Source: Streptomyces sp. NBC_00457
GTDB lineage: Bacteria > Actinomycetota > Actinomycetes > Streptomycetales > Streptomycetaceae
Direction: 5' to 3'
DNA length: 64,000 nucleotides
Assembly (NCBI RefSeq): GCF_036014015.1
Contig: NZ_CP107905.1
Location: forward strand, 7,688,001-7,752,000
Below are positions 9,778 through 18,990 of this stretch, piece by piece; the first letter of the stretch is position 1, and each line of letters opens with the position of its first letter. The position numbers and the translations under genes were made by a program. The notes beneath the pieces are model-generated. The model did not search any database. It was not told the DNA's origin and saw only the letters and a list, made by a program, of their open reading frames with translations.

Positions 9778-9808
9778 TTTACGATACGAGACGGTCTCGT
9801 ATCGTAAA
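9778..9808. promoter_or_regulatory. Perfect 31-bp palindromic operator before the MFS pump
   Basis: A perfect inverted repeat with 15-bp arms (left arm TTTACGATACGAGAC) around one central G, ending 18 bases before the pump's ATG. Its position and symmetry fit the operator of the TetR repressor encoded at the other end of the pump gene. The repressor assignment is inference. Confidence 0.8.
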
Positions 9809-9826
9809 GCGTCTATGCTCGGCGGC

Positions 9827-11416
9827 ATGACTACCCCTGCCGTCCCCGACAGCCCCCGGATACCGGAAGCCGTGCACCGGCGCCGCTGGGCGATCCTCGG
9901 CGTCCTGATGCTGAGCCTGCTGATCGTGGTGCTCGACAACTCCATCCTGAACGTCGCCATCAAGACGATCTCGACCCCCGCGCCGACCGGTCTGGGCGCC
10001 ACCCAGAGCGAGCTGGAGTGGGCGATCAACTCCTACACCCTGGTCTTCGCCGGCCTGCTGTTCACGGCCGGTCTCCTCGGCGACCGGCTGGGCCGCAAGA
10101 AGGTTCTGCTCGGCGGGCTCGTCCTGTTCGGCATCGGCTCGGCCCTCGCCGCCTGGTCCGGTTCGCCCACCGAGCTGATCACGTTCCGTGCGGTGATGGG
10201 CTTCGGCGCGGCGTTCGTCATGCCGGCCACCCTCGCCGTCCTCATGAACGTCTTCGAGCGCGAGGAGCAGCCGAAGGCCATCGGCATCTGGGCGGGCGGC
10301 GTCGGTCTCGCCATCGCCATCGGCCCGATCACCGGCGGTGTGCTGCTCGATCACTTCTGGTGGGGCTCGGTCTTCCTCATCAACGTGCCGATCGTGATCC
10401 TCGCCCTCGCGCTGATGGTGTGGCTGGTGCCCGACTCCCGCGACCCGAAGCCCGGCCGGATCGACCCGGTCGGCGTGGTCCTGTCGGTCGTCGGCCTGGT
10501 CCTGCTCGTCTACGGCATCATCAAGGGCGGCCAGCTCGCCGACTTCACCGACCCGCAGGTGCTGGCGACGATCGGCACGGGAGTGGCCGTACTCGTCGGA
10601 TTCGTCGTCTTCGAGGCGCGCAGCGACCATCCGTCCATCGACGTCAGGTACTTCAAGAACAAGGTCTTCTCGGCCGCGATCGCCGCCATCGCGCTGGTCT
10701 TCTTCGCGCTGATGGGCGTGACCTTCTTCTCCGTCTTCTACACCCAGAGCGTGCGCGGCTACTCGCCGCTGCAGACCGGCCTGCTGATGCTGCCGCTGGC
10801 CGCCGCCCAGCTGATCTTCGCGCCGCGGGCCCGGCTGATGGTCGACCGGTTCGGGAACCGGGCGACGACCACGGCGGGGATGCTGATCATCGCGGCGATG
10901 CTGGCCGCGTTCGCCACGCTGGAGGCGGACACGCCGATCTGGATCCTCGAGGTGATCTTCTTCCTGATGGGCACCGGTATGGCGCACATCATGACCCCGA
11001 CCAGCGTCGTCATCATGCAGGCCCTGCCCCGCGAGAAGGCCGGCTCCGCCTCCGCCCTCAGCAACACCTTCCGCCAGGTCGGCGGCGCCCTGGGCATCGC
11101 GGTCCTCGGCTCGGTCCTGTCGGCGGCCTACCGCACCGGCGTCGAGGACAAGCTGGGCGTGCTTCCCGCCGACGTACGCCACACCGCGGGCGAGTCCATC
11201 GAGGCCACGCTCGGCGTCGCCACGAAGCTCGGCCCCCAGGGGCAGTCCCTCATCGCCCCGGCCCACGACGCCTTCCTGCACGCCATGCACCTCACCGCGC
11301 TGTGCGGGGCGGGGGTCGCGGTGATCGGCGCCGTGGTGGTGGGCCTGTTCCTGCCGGGGAAGCCGGCGGCACGCCAGGAGAGCGAGGAGGAGCAGGAGTT
11401 GGTGCCGGCCGAGTAG
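9827..11416 (+). CDS. MFS drug efflux transporter (DHA2/EmrB-QacA type, 14 TM)
   Basis: A 529-residue antiporter with about 14 hydrophobic helices. The motif-A-like [13 protein letters not shown] follows helix 2, and [13 protein letters not shown] in helix 1 is typical of the DHA2 subfamily. It would expel toxic compounds at the cell membrane using the proton gradient. The start is taken at the ATG at 9827; an in-frame ATG at 9815 is an alternative. It is followed 51 bases later by a TetR gene and preceded by a perfect palindromic operator, the classic self-contained inducible resistance pair. Confidence 0.9.
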   Translation: MTTPAVPDSPRIPEAVHRRRWAILGVLMLSLLIVVLDNSILNVAIKTISTPAPTGLGATQSELEWAINSYTLVFAGLLFTAGLLGDRLGRKKVLLGGLVLFGIGSALAAWSGSPTELITFRAVMGFGAAFVMPATLAVLMNVFEREEQPKAIGIWAGGVGLAIAIGPITGGVLLDHFWWGSVFLINVPIVILALALMVWLVPDSRDPKPGRIDPVGVVLSVVGLVLLVYGIIKGGQLADFTDPQVLATIGTGVAVLVGFVVFEARSDHPSIDVRYFKNKVFSAAIAAIALVFFALMGVTFFSVFYTQSVRGYSPLQTGLLMLPLAAAQLIFAPRARLMVDRFGNRATTTAGMLIIAAMLAAFATLEADTPIWILEVIFFLMGTGMAHIMTPTSVVIMQALPREKAGSASALSNTFRQVGGALGIAVLGSVLSAAYRTGVEDKLGVLPADVRHTAGESIEATLGVATKLGPQGQSLIAPAHDAFLHAMHLTALCGAGVAVIGAVVVGLFLPGKPAARQESEEEQELVPAE

Positions 11417-11467
11417 GGGCCGGACCCGGGGGAGAATCACCTCAGGCCACAGAAGGGACGGACCGAC

Positions 11468-12100
11468 GTGAGCAGCCTCGCCGGCAGCGAACCCAAGCAG
11501 GAGGGCCCCGCCCGGGGCCGCCCCCGCAGCGAAGCGGTGGAGCGCGCGATCGTGGACGGTGTGGTGAAGCTCCTGGAGGAGGGCGTGCCGCTCGCGGAAC
11601 TGTCCATCGAGCGCATCGCCCGCACCGTGGGCGTCGGCAAGGCCACCATCTACCGCCGCTGGAGCGGCAAGGAGGAGCTCTTCGTCGACGTCGTCCGCAC
11701 GGCCGAGCCGCCGGAGCCCGAACTCCCCGGCACCTCGATGCGCGACGACCTCGTGGCCAGCCTCGAACAGCTGCGCAAGCGTGGGCAGATGACCCGTTCC
11801 TCCGCGCTGCTGCACAACGTCTACGCCCAGATGAAGAGCAGCCCGAAGATCTGGTCCGCGTACCACGCGGCCGTCGTCGAGCCGCGGCGCCGGCGCCAGA
11901 TCGAGATCCTGCGCCGGGGACAGGCCAACGGCGAGCTCCGCACGGACATCGACGTCGAGCTGATGAACGACATGTTCGTCGCGCCCCTACTCGTCCGCAC
12001 CCTGATGCGCCGGGACGCCGACCTCCCGGAGGGCATGTCGGAGCAGCTCGTCGACGCGGTCCTCGACGGACTACGCCCCGTCAGTTCGCCACCCGCGTAA
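11468..12100 (+). CDS. TetR-family repressor, probably of the adjacent MFS pump
   Basis: A 210-residue TetR protein. The N-terminal helix-turn-helix (about residues 25-72) contains ELSIERIARTVGVGKATIYR and the WSGKEELF segment. The C-terminal ligand-binding domain is of the TetR_C type. It starts with GTG after a GAAGGGACGG ribosome site and is very likely cotranscribed with the pump. The 31-bp palindrome upstream of the pump is the expected binding site; the inducer is unknown. Confidence 0.88.
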   Translation: MSSLAGSEPKQEGPARGRPRSEAVERAIVDGVVKLLEEGVPLAELSIERIARTVGVGKATIYRRWSGKEELFVDVVRTAEPPEPELPGTSMRDDLVASLEQLRKRGQMTRSSALLHNVYAQMKSSPKIWSAYHAAVVEPRRRRQIEILRRGQANGELRTDIDVELMNDMFVAPLLVRTLMRRDADLPEGMSEQLVDAVLDGLRPVSSPPA

Positions 12101-12114
12101 CCCGCATGTGCGGG
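12101..12114 (+). terminator. Possible short terminator hairpin after tetR
   Basis: CCCGCA-TG-TGCGGG, a six-bp perfect stem with a minimal loop directly after the TetR stop codon. It is weak on its own. Confidence 0.35.
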
Positions 12115-12286
12115 GTATGTCACAGAGCGCGCTTTCCACGCCCGGCACCGGAACTGCCTGTGCCGACTTGTACGTCCTCGTGCCCGTACGCCCGTCGGAA
12201 GACGGCGGGAAAGGAGCCGATCATCCCCTAGGGTCGTAGAACACAGGGGGACGGACGGTGTGCACGGCAGGTAGTGAGGCGACGGT

Positions 12287-13336
12287 ATGGCGCAGCAGGC
12301 ATACGTGACGGAGACGGACAACGACGGCTCGGAGCCCGAGTCGCAAAGCTCCCGGTTCCGGCGCCTGCTCGGCAGAGTGACCACCGGCTGGCGCGGCGAC
12401 CCCCGGATCTGGCGCCGCGGCCTCGTCGTCGCCGTGCTGGCCCTGCTGCTCGCCCTGGTGATGGTGCTGCACTCGCGCATCCCGAACGCGGTCGGCAACC
12501 TCGGCAGCCTCATCGAGACCTTCCTGCCCTGGCTGGGGCTGTCCATCCCGGTGCTGCTCGTGCTGGCGCTGGTCCGGAAGTCGGCGACCGCGCTGATCGC
12601 GGTGCTGGTCCCGGCGATCGTATGGCTGAACATGTTCGGCGGCCTGGTCACCGACAAGGCAGGCGGCGGCGGCGACCTCACGGTGGCCACGCACAACGTC
12701 AACGCCGACAACGCCGACCCGTCCGGCACCGCCCGTGACGTGGCCGCCTCCGGTGCCGACGTGGTCGCCCTGGAGGAGCTGAAGGGGGCGGTGGTGCCGA
12801 CGTACGAGGACGCGCTGGCGTCGACGTACAAGTACCACTCCGTCGAAGGCACCGTCGGAGTGTGGAGCAAGTACCCGCTCTCCGGTGTCCGGCCCGTCGA
12901 CATCAAGCTGGGCTGGACGCGCGCCATGCGCGCCACGGTGACCACGCCCGCCGGGCAGGTCGCGGTGTACGTCGCCCACCTCCCGTCGGTGCGGGTGAAG
13001 CTGGAGGCCGGGTTCACCGCCCGGCAGCGCGACAAGAGTGCCAACGCCCTCGGCGAGGCGATCGCCGACGAGAAGCTGCCCAGGGTCGTGCTGCTCGGGG
13101 ACCTCAACGGCACGATGAACGACCGCGCGCTGAACGCCGTCACCGCCCAGATGCGCTCCACGCAGGGCGCGGCGGGCAGCGGGTTCGGGTTCAGCTGGCC
13201 GGCGTCGTTCCCGATGGCGCGGATCGACCAGATCATGGTGAAGGGCGTCGAGCCCGTGACGTCGTGGACGCTGCCGGAGACCGGGAGCGACCACTTGCCG
13301 GTGGCCGCGCGTGTGAAGGTCGACACGTCCTCTTAA
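12287..13336 (+). CDS. Membrane-anchored endonuclease/exonuclease/phosphatase family protein
   Basis: A 349-residue protein. About 30 charged N-terminal residues are followed by three hydrophobic helices (roughly residues 43-125) and then an EEP (DNase I-like) catalytic domain, predicted outside the membrane. Catalytic-type motifs are present in order: THNVNADN, the ALEEL glutamate, GDLNGTMND, and SDHLPVAARV at the C-terminus. EEP enzymes cut phosphodiester or phosphomonoester bonds in nucleic acids, lipids or inositol phosphates; which applies here cannot be told. It follows the TetR gene by 186 bases. Confidence 0.8.
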   Translation: MAQQAYVTETDNDGSEPESQSSRFRRLLGRVTTGWRGDPRIWRRGLVVAVLALLLALVMVLHSRIPNAVGNLGSLIETFLPWLGLSIPVLLVLALVRKSATALIAVLVPAIVWLNMFGGLVTDKAGGGGDLTVATHNVNADNADPSGTARDVAASGADVVALEELKGAVVPTYEDALASTYKYHSVEGTVGVWSKYPLSGVRPVDIKLGWTRAMRATVTTPAGQVAVYVAHLPSVRVKLEAGFTARQRDKSANALGEAIADEKLPRVVLLGDLNGTMNDRALNAVTAQMRSTQGAAGSGFGFSWPASFPMARIDQIMVKGVEPVTSWTLPETGSDHLPVAARVKVDTSS

Positions 13337-13365
13337 CCGTGAGGAATACCGGGCCTGAGAGAGTT

Positions 13366-13382
13366 TGTTCCGCAGCTGAACA
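13366..13382. promoter_or_regulatory. Inverted repeat in the promoter region of the second MFS pump
   Basis: TGTTC-N7-GAACA with perfect 5-bp arms lies 45 bases before the probable ATG, between GAGAGTT and ATAGACTC that roughly extend the symmetry. It is a candidate operator; no regulator is encoded next to this pump. Confidence 0.4.
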
Positions 13383-13427
13383 TAGACTCACTGCAGAACC
13401 CCGCTCTTGAAAGGCACAGGCACCCTC

Positions 13428-14648
13428 ATGCCCCTGGCCCTGCTCGCCCTCGCCGTGGGCGCCTTCGGCATCGGCACCACCGAGTTCGTGATGATGGGCC
13501 TGCTGCCCGACGTCGCGGACGACCTGCACATCTCCCTCCCCGACGCCGGACACCTGGTCTCCGCCTACGCCCTCGGCGTCGTCATCGGCGCCCCGCTGCT
13601 CGCCGCGGTCACCGCGCGCATGCCCCGGCGCAGGGTGCTGATCGGGCTGATGGCACTGTTCGTCGCTGGCAACACGCTCTCCGCCTTCGCCCCCGACTAC
13701 GACTGGCTGCTCGCCGCCCGCTTCCTCAGCGGGCTGCCGCACGGCGCCTTCTTCGGCGTCGGCGCGGTCGTGGCGACGAACATGGCCTCTCCCGAGCGCA
13801 AGGCACGCGCGGTGTCGCTGATGTTCCTCGGGCTGACCGTCGCCAACATCGCCGGCGTGCCCGTGGCCACGCTCATGGGCCAGTCCCTGGGCTGGCGTTC
13901 GACCTTCCTCGGCGTCAGCGTCATCGGCGTCCTGGCCGTCGTCGCCCTGGCACTCCTCGTCCCCCGCGACGGCACGCACGCACCCAGCGCCGGCCTGCGC
14001 GGCGAACTCGCGGCGCTGAAGTCGCTGCCCGTGTGGCTCGCCCTCGGCACGACCGTCGCGGGCTTCGGCGCGCTGTTCGCCGCGTACAGCTACATCACAC
14101 CGATGCTCACCGACTCCGCCGGGTACGCCGACTCCAGCGTGACCCTGCTGCTCGCCCTGTTCGGCGTCGGCGCGACGGCCGGCAACCTGCTCGGCGGACG
14201 CCTGGCGGACCGCTCGATGCGGGCCACGCTCTTCGGCGGCCTGATCTCGCTGGCGGCGGTCCTGGCGCTGTTCCCGGTCCTCATGCGCACGGCATGGAGC
14301 GCACCTGTCGCCGTGGTCCTGCTCGGCACGGCCGCCTTCGTCACCAGCTCCCCGCTCCTGCTGATGGTCATGGAGAAGGCGTCCTCGGCCCCGTCGCTGG
14401 CGTCCTCCGCCAACCAGGCGGCGTTCAACCTCGCCAACGCCGGGGGAGCGTGGATCGGCGGCCTGGCCCTCGCCGCGGGCTTCGGCGTGACGTCTCCGGC
14501 GCTCGCGGGCGCGCTGCTTGCCGTACTGGGGCTGGGAGTCGCCGGTGTGGCGTACGGCGTGGACCGGCGGCGCGTGCCGCAACCAGCCGGGCGGGAACGG
14601 CTGGTCGCGGGGAACGTGCCGCGGCAGTCGGAGACGGTGCGGTCCTGA
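13428..14648 (+). CDS. MFS transporter (Cmx/CmrA-like, 12 TM)
   Basis: A 406-residue major facilitator protein. The N-terminal motif FGIGTTEFVMMGLLPDVADD is diagnostic of the arabinose/drug efflux (DHA1) branch that includes actinomycete chloramphenicol exporters. About 12 hydrophobic helices are visible, with AVTARMPRRRVLIGL as motif A. An in-frame TTG at 13407 could add seven residues; the ATG at 13428 is preferred because helix 1 begins immediately. The real substrate is unknown. Confidence 0.85.
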   Translation: MPLALLALAVGAFGIGTTEFVMMGLLPDVADDLHISLPDAGHLVSAYALGVVIGAPLLAAVTARMPRRRVLIGLMALFVAGNTLSAFAPDYDWLLAARFLSGLPHGAFFGVGAVVATNMASPERKARAVSLMFLGLTVANIAGVPVATLMGQSLGWRSTFLGVSVIGVLAVVALALLVPRDGTHAPSAGLRGELAALKSLPVWLALGTTVAGFGALFAAYSYITPMLTDSAGYADSSVTLLLALFGVGATAGNLLGGRLADRSMRATLFGGLISLAAVLALFPVLMRTAWSAPVAVVLLGTAAFVTSSPLLLMVMEKASSAPSLASSANQAAFNLANAGGAWIGGLALAAGFGVTSPALAGALLAVLGLGVAGVAYGVDRRRVPQPAGRERLVAGNVPRQSETVRS

Positions 14649-14682
14649 CGGGGGCGGGCTTGGCGGTGGGCGGGCTTCGCTT

Positions 14683-16422
14683 TCAGTTGCCGGCGGGCTC
14701 GATGGGCTCGAGCTCCGGGAGCTCCGGCAGGGGAATGTCGGGATACCCGGGGTAGCTGCTCTCGGTCACGACGTAGGTGCAGTTGGTGTACGTGTATCCG
14801 GGATCGATGCGCATGCCGTCGGCCTGGTTCGTCACGTCCCCCGCGTCCGCGTCGGCGTACTTGACCAGGGTGTGGTAGTTGCCGGCGGGCAGGTTGAGCC
14901 AGCTGGACGGGTAGTCGATGCCGCTGTTCTTGCAGGCCACGGTCTCGGCGGTCGACTCGCTGGAGTACTTGGTGCAGCCGGCGCACGCCGGGAGGTAGAC
15001 GCTGCCGGTGACGGGGCCGGTGTAGAGGAACTCGACCGCGGTCGGGGCGTCGTTGCTGATCTCCATGGGCATCCGGGAGCCGCCCGGGCTGCGGGACGGC
15101 GGCAGCGTCCGGCCCGCCTGGGGCCGTTCCTCGGCGATCTCCGCGGCGATGGCGATCTGCCGGGCACGCTTGGCGTTCTTGTTGTCCTTGTACTTGTCGG
15201 CGAAGTCGCCCAGCGTCACGGCCGCCGCACCGAACTTGTCGTCCTCGAACTCGTCCACCCCGCAGGCGTAGGCGGCGGACTCCACCGCGCCCGCGGCTTT
15301 CCTGCGCAGCCCGTCACCGGGGCTGCCGGCGGGCAGGTCGACCATGGTCCGGCTGATGGCCTGCAACTGCCCGCCGACCGGGCAGGGGTCGTCGCCCCTC
15401 AGGGCCTTGGACCGTTGCGAGATCTCCGCGCTCACGGCCGGTTCGACCTCGGCGGCCTGCGCCGAGTCGGGGAACGTACGCAGGAGGTCGGCCAGTGCGC
15501 CGCCGCTCGCATCGGCTTTGGTCACGGCGTCGGAGCCGAGGTTCGTGATGCCGCACTCGTAGAGCGAGGTGGCCAGGGGCTTCTCCGGCCAGTCGGCGAG
15601 GGAGCCGAGCCGCTTGCTGCCCATCGTGTCGGGCAGCTTCCACAGATACCGCAGCGGCTCCAGGGCCTCGCAGTACTCCTTCTCGCGGTACGGCGCGGCG
15701 ACGGTGTCGTAGAACCGGTTCAGACGGTCGGGAACGCGCTGCGCCGCCCGGCTGCCGGGGTGGTCGTCGCCGAGCGCACGGTAGGCCTTGAGCGCCCGCT
15801 GGTACTCGTCCTTGCCCTCGGCGAAGCCGGCCTGCTTCGAGGCGGTGGTGACCAGCCGGTCCGTCTCGGCGAGCCGGTCGAGCAGCATCTGCTGGTACGC
15901 CTCTTCCCGCGCCGCCTCGTACCCCACCGCCCCACCAACCGGTACGACGAGCAGCACAAGCCCGAGCCCGGCGGCGACCGTCGACCGCCACGGCAACGTC
16001 AGCCGCGCACCGCGCGCCAGCCACGCCCCGTGCGCCGCGGCGAGCACCAGCACAAGCCCGTACGCCCACACCACCCCGCCCGGCAGCCCGTCGGGGTCCG
16101 CGGGCAGCGCGGCCACCAGCAGGATGCCGGTCGCGATCCAGCACAGGGCGGCCTGCGGCCAGCGCCGCAGCAGCACATACCCGAGCCCGAGCCCGCTGAG
16201 GTTGAACAACCCGGCGGCCGTGACCCGCCACGGGTCCGCGGGCACAGGGTCCTCGGGCTCTTCCGGCAGTGTGTAGGTCAACCACGAGGAGTCCGGCGGA
16301 CCCTCAGGCATCGGGGGGAAGGGCGGGGGAGGGGGCGACGACGGGGGCGGAGGCGGAGACGACGACAGGGACTCGGGCGGCGTGAACTCGCTTCCGCCCG
16401 TCGGCTCTTCGGATCCACCCAT
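14683..16422 (-). CDS. Large membrane protein with Pro-rich N-terminus and extracytoplasmic C-terminal domain
   Basis: A 579-residue protein of unknown function. Residues 1-45 are Ser/Pro/Gly-rich with poly-proline runs. About 60-165 carry several hydrophobic helices. The rest is hydrophilic with long helical stretches (EYQRALKAYRALGDDHPGS is TPR-like) and a cysteine-containing C-terminal domain (ACAGCTKYSS, VACKNSG) ending in a Pro/Glu-rich tail. The start is the ATG at 16420-16422 with GGGGGAG nine bases upstream; the open frame extends 20 codons further without support. It is probably a conserved Streptomyces surface protein. The paired cysteines suggest that the C-terminal part lies outside the cell. 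Confidence 0.65.
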   Translation of the reverse strand: MGGSEEPTGGSEFTPPESLSSSPPPPPSSPPPPPFPPMPEGPPDSSWLTYTLPEEPEDPVPADPWRVTAAGLFNLSGLGLGYVLLRRWPQAALCWIATGILLVAALPADPDGLPGGVVWAYGLVLVLAAAHGAWLARGARLTLPWRSTVAAGLGLVLLVVPVGGAVGYEAAREEAYQQMLLDRLAETDRLVTTASKQAGFAEGKDEYQRALKAYRALGDDHPGSRAAQRVPDRLNRFYDTVAAPYREKEYCEALEPLRYLWKLPDTMGSKRLGSLADWPEKPLATSLYECGITNLGSDAVTKADASGGALADLLRTFPDSAQAAEVEPAVSAEISQRSKALRGDDPCPVGGQLQAISRTMVDLPAGSPGDGLRRKAAGAVESAAYACGVDEFEDDKFGAAAVTLGDFADKYKDNKNAKRARQIAIAAEIAEERPQAGRTLPPSRSPGGSRMPMEISNDAPTAVEFLYTGPVTGSVYLPACAGCTKYSSESTAETVACKNSGIDYPSSWLNLPAGNYHTLVKYADADAGDVTNQADGMRIDPGYTYTNCTYVVTESSYPGYPDIPLPELPELEPIEPAGN

Positions 16423-16712
16423 ACCGACCACTCCCCCAACTGCCGTACGGACAGGGCACCTTGTGCCTTCACATGTCTCCATACTGCGGCAGATTGGTGG
16501 GGACGGGTCCCGAACGTACGGAAAACGTATGGAAGAAGACGAGACGGACGACGTCGGTTAGCCACTGAGCGATACCCCAACCACCTGATCTCCGTTCGGA
16601 GAACTGCTCTTCTCCGGCCGCCTACTGTCCGAGCACGACCATTCTCCGGGCGGAGGCCGGGACCGGTCCCGGCCGAAGCCCACGATCAGTGGATGGCGTC
16701 GCTGACCCGGCG

Positions 16713-16821
16713 TGGGCTACGGAGCCGCTGCACCAGGTACTGACAGAACAGGCAAAACGGACCCAGCAGCAGAGCCCTCAGGGGCGCGGGGCTGTATCGA
16801 TTTGCGGCTCCGCCGCGTGGG
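16713..16821 (+). pseudogene. Remnant of a VOC-family gene 3' end (inverted partial copy of 26741-26849)
   Basis: The plus strand reads ATEPLHQVLTEQAK, the same as the C-terminus of the VOC protein encoded on the minus strand at 26793-27245. Base similarity continues through the gene end into the downstream GGGGCGCGGGGCT...GCGGCTCCGCCGCGTGGG sequence. The remnant has lost its stop codon and everything upstream of the last ~20 codons. The two copies face each other across about 10 kb. Confidence 0.75.
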
Positions 16822-16843
16822 CGCGACCAGCCCCCACCGGCCG
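16775..16843 (+). repeat. Intergenic GC-rich hairpin repeat, divergent copy
   Basis: Contains CCCTCAGGGGCGCGGGGCT, then GCGGCTCCGCCGC and GGGCGCGACCAGCCCCCACC. It shares blocks with the repeats at 26741, 34798, 40689, 58571 and 61570. Confidence 0.6.
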
Positions 16844-16879
16844 TAACACGACGACGCGCCCCGCCCTGCCGCACCGGAC

Positions 16880-18916
16880 TTAGTCGAAGCGCGCAAGATC
16901 CCGCAGCCACACCCCCGCCGAGCTGTCGGACGGCGCACGCCAGTCGCCGCGCGGGGAGAGCGAACCGCCCGCCGAGACCTTCGGCCCGTTCGGCATGGCC
17001 GAGCGCTTGAACTGGGCGAACGCGAAGAAGCGGCGGCAGAACACCTCCAGCCAGCGCCGGATCTCCGGGAGGTCGTACGCCACCCGCTTGGCCTCGGGGA
17101 AGCCCGGCGGCCAGGCGCCGGCCTCCGGGTCGTGCCAGGCGTGCCAGGCCAGGAAGGCGATCTTCGACGGCCGGAAGCCGTACCGCAGCACATGGAAGAG
17201 CGTGAAGTCGTGCAGCGCGTACGGGCCGATCTTGGACTCCGTGGACTGCATCTCCTCGCCCGGCACCAGCTCCGGGCTGATCTCGGTGTCGAGGATCGCC
17301 GCGAGGATCTTGCCCGTCTCCGCGTCGAACTGCCCGCTGCTGATGACCCACCGGACGAGGTGCTGGATCAGCGTCTTCGGAACGCCGGAGTTGACGTTGT
17401 AGTGGCTCATCTGGTCGCCCACGCCGTACGTCGACCAGCCGAGCGCCAGCTCCGACAGGTCACCGGTGCCGAGCACGATGCCGCCGCGCTGGTTGGCGAG
17501 CCGGAACAGGTAGTCGGTGCGCAGTCCGGCCTGCACGTTCTCGAAGGTGACGTCGTACACCGGCTCGCCGGACGCGAACGGGTGGCCCATCTCCGCCAGC
17601 ATCAGCCGCGCGGTCGGCGTGATGTCCAGCTCGGCCGCGGTGACACCGATGGCACGCATCAGCGCGTGGGCGTTGTCCTTGGTGTGGTCGCTGGTGGCGA
17701 AGCCGGGCAGCGTCCAGGCCAGGATGTCGCTGCGTGGGCGGCCCGCCCGGTCCATCGCACGGGCGGCGACGATCAGCGCGTGCGTGGAGTCGAGCCCGCC
17801 GGACACCCCGATGACCACCTTCGGCCCGCCGATCGCCGCCAGCCGCTGCTGGAGGCCCTCGACCTGAATGTTGTACGCCTCGTAGCAGTCCAGGGCGAGG
17901 CGGTCGGCGTCCGCCGGCACGAACGGGAAGCGCTCCAAGCGACGGCGCAGCCCCAGGTCGGTGAGCGGCGGATCGAGCGTGAACTCGACCGTCCGGAAGT
18001 CGGCGGTCCGCGCGCGGTGCGTCCGGCGGTTGTCGTCGAACGTGCCCATCCGCTGCCGCTCCTGCCGCAGCAGGTCGAGGTCCACGTCGGCGATCGCGTA
18101 CTCGTCGCCGAGCGGGAACCGCTCGGTCTCGGCCAGCAGCACGCCGTTCTCGTAGACCATGGCCTGGCCGTCCCAGGACAGGTCGGTGGTCGACTCGCCG
18201 AGGCCGGCCGCCGCGTAGACGTACGAGGCGAGGCAGCGGGCGGACGCCGAGCGGCACAGCAGTTTGCGGTCCTCGGCCCGCCCGACCGTGATCGGGCTGC
18301 CGGACAGGTTGACGAGGAGGGTCGCGCCGGCGAGGGCCGCCTCGGCGCTGGGCGGCACCGGCACCCACATGTCCTCGCAGATCTCCGCGTGCAGCACGAG
18401 ACCCGGGACGTCGTCCGCCGCGAACAGCAGATCCACGCCGAACGGCACGCTCTCGCCGCCGACGCGGATCGACCCGCCGCGCTCGTCGGCGCCGTCGGCG
18501 ATCTGCCGGCGCTCGTAGAACTCCCGGTAGTTCGGCGGGTACGACTTGGGTACGACCCCGAGGACGCGGCCGCGGTGCACGATCACCGCGCAGTTGTAGA
18601 CCCGGTTGCGACGGCGCAGCGGGGCGCCGACGACCAGGACCGGCAGCAGCCGGGCCGACCCGGCCACCACCTCCCGCAGCGCCTCCTCGACCTGGTCGAG
18701 CAGTGCGTCCTGCAGCAGCAGGTCCTCGATGGAGTAGCCGCACAGCACCATCTCCGGGAAGACGGCGACGGCGACACCCTCCTCGGCGCACCGGCGGGCG
18801 TGGCGCAGGACCGCTTCGGCGTTGGCGTGCGGGTCCGCGATGACGGTGTGGCCCGTACATGCGGCGACGCGTGCGAAGCCGTGCTGATAGATCGACCAGA
18901 AGTTCAAGTCAGGCAC
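16880..18916 (-). CDS. nadE: Glutamine-dependent NAD+ synthetase
   Basis: A 678-residue two-domain enzyme making NAD+ from deamido-NAD+, ATP and glutamine in the cytosol. The N-terminal nitrilase-like glutaminase carries its Glu in FPEMVLCGYS, Lys in PKSYPPNYREFYE and Cys in HAEICEDMW. The C-terminal N-type ATP pyrophosphatase domain has the P-loop GVSGGLDSTHA at about residue 371. The length equals the long glutamine-dependent form of actinomycetes (the mycobacterial enzyme is about 679). The start is the GTG at 18914-18916. A longer open frame upstream runs out of frame into the neighbouring protease gene and is not coding. Confidence 0.95.
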   Translation of the reverse strand: MPDLNFWSIYQHGFARVAACTGHTVIADPHANAEAVLRHARRCAEEGVAVAVFPEMVLCGYSIEDLLLQDALLDQVEEALREVVAGSARLLPVLVVGAPLRRRNRVYNCAVIVHRGRVLGVVPKSYPPNYREFYERRQIADGADERGGSIRVGGESVPFGVDLLFAADDVPGLVLHAEICEDMWVPVPPSAEAALAGATLLVNLSGSPITVGRAEDRKLLCRSASARCLASYVYAAAGLGESTTDLSWDGQAMVYENGVLLAETERFPLGDEYAIADVDLDLLRQERQRMGTFDDNRRTHRARTADFRTVEFTLDPPLTDLGLRRRLERFPFVPADADRLALDCYEAYNIQVEGLQQRLAAIGGPKVVIGVSGGLDSTHALIVAARAMDRAGRPRSDILAWTLPGFATSDHTKDNAHALMRAIGVTAAELDITPTARLMLAEMGHPFASGEPVYDVTFENVQAGLRTDYLFRLANQRGGIVLGTGDLSELALGWSTYGVGDQMSHYNVNSGVPKTLIQHLVRWVISSGQFDAETGKILAAILDTEISPELVPGEEMQSTESKIGPYALHDFTLFHVLRYGFRPSKIAFLAWHAWHDPEAGAWPPGFPEAKRVAYDLPEIRRWLEVFCRRFFAFAQFKRSAMPNGPKVSAGGSLSPRGDWRAPSDSSAGVWLRDLARFD

Positions 18917-18990
18917 GGGCTCAGTGTAATCGTCAGAGCGACGCGATGGGTGGCGTGGGGTGTGGGCACCCCACGCCACCCCGTTCGCGG

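Larger units (their letters stand above)
16423..16879. other. Gene-free region upstream of the nadE stop, with a VOC remnant
   Basis: These 457 bases contain the promoter of the membrane protein gene, an uncharacterised stretch to about 16710, and then the 3' remnant of a VOC gene together with one copy of the intergenic hairpin repeat. No intact gene was found. Confidence 0.5.

Noticed and set aside
9779..11866. A 695-codon antisense frame opposite the MFS pump and TetR
   Set aside because: His/Arg/Gly-rich shadow composition with no domains; the plus-strand genes explain the region.
16689..16883. A 64-residue plus-strand frame that includes the VOC-like tail
   Set aside because: It runs on into the hairpin repeat (GRGAVSICGSAAWARPAP is repeat sequence translated), so it is a remnant rather than a gene.
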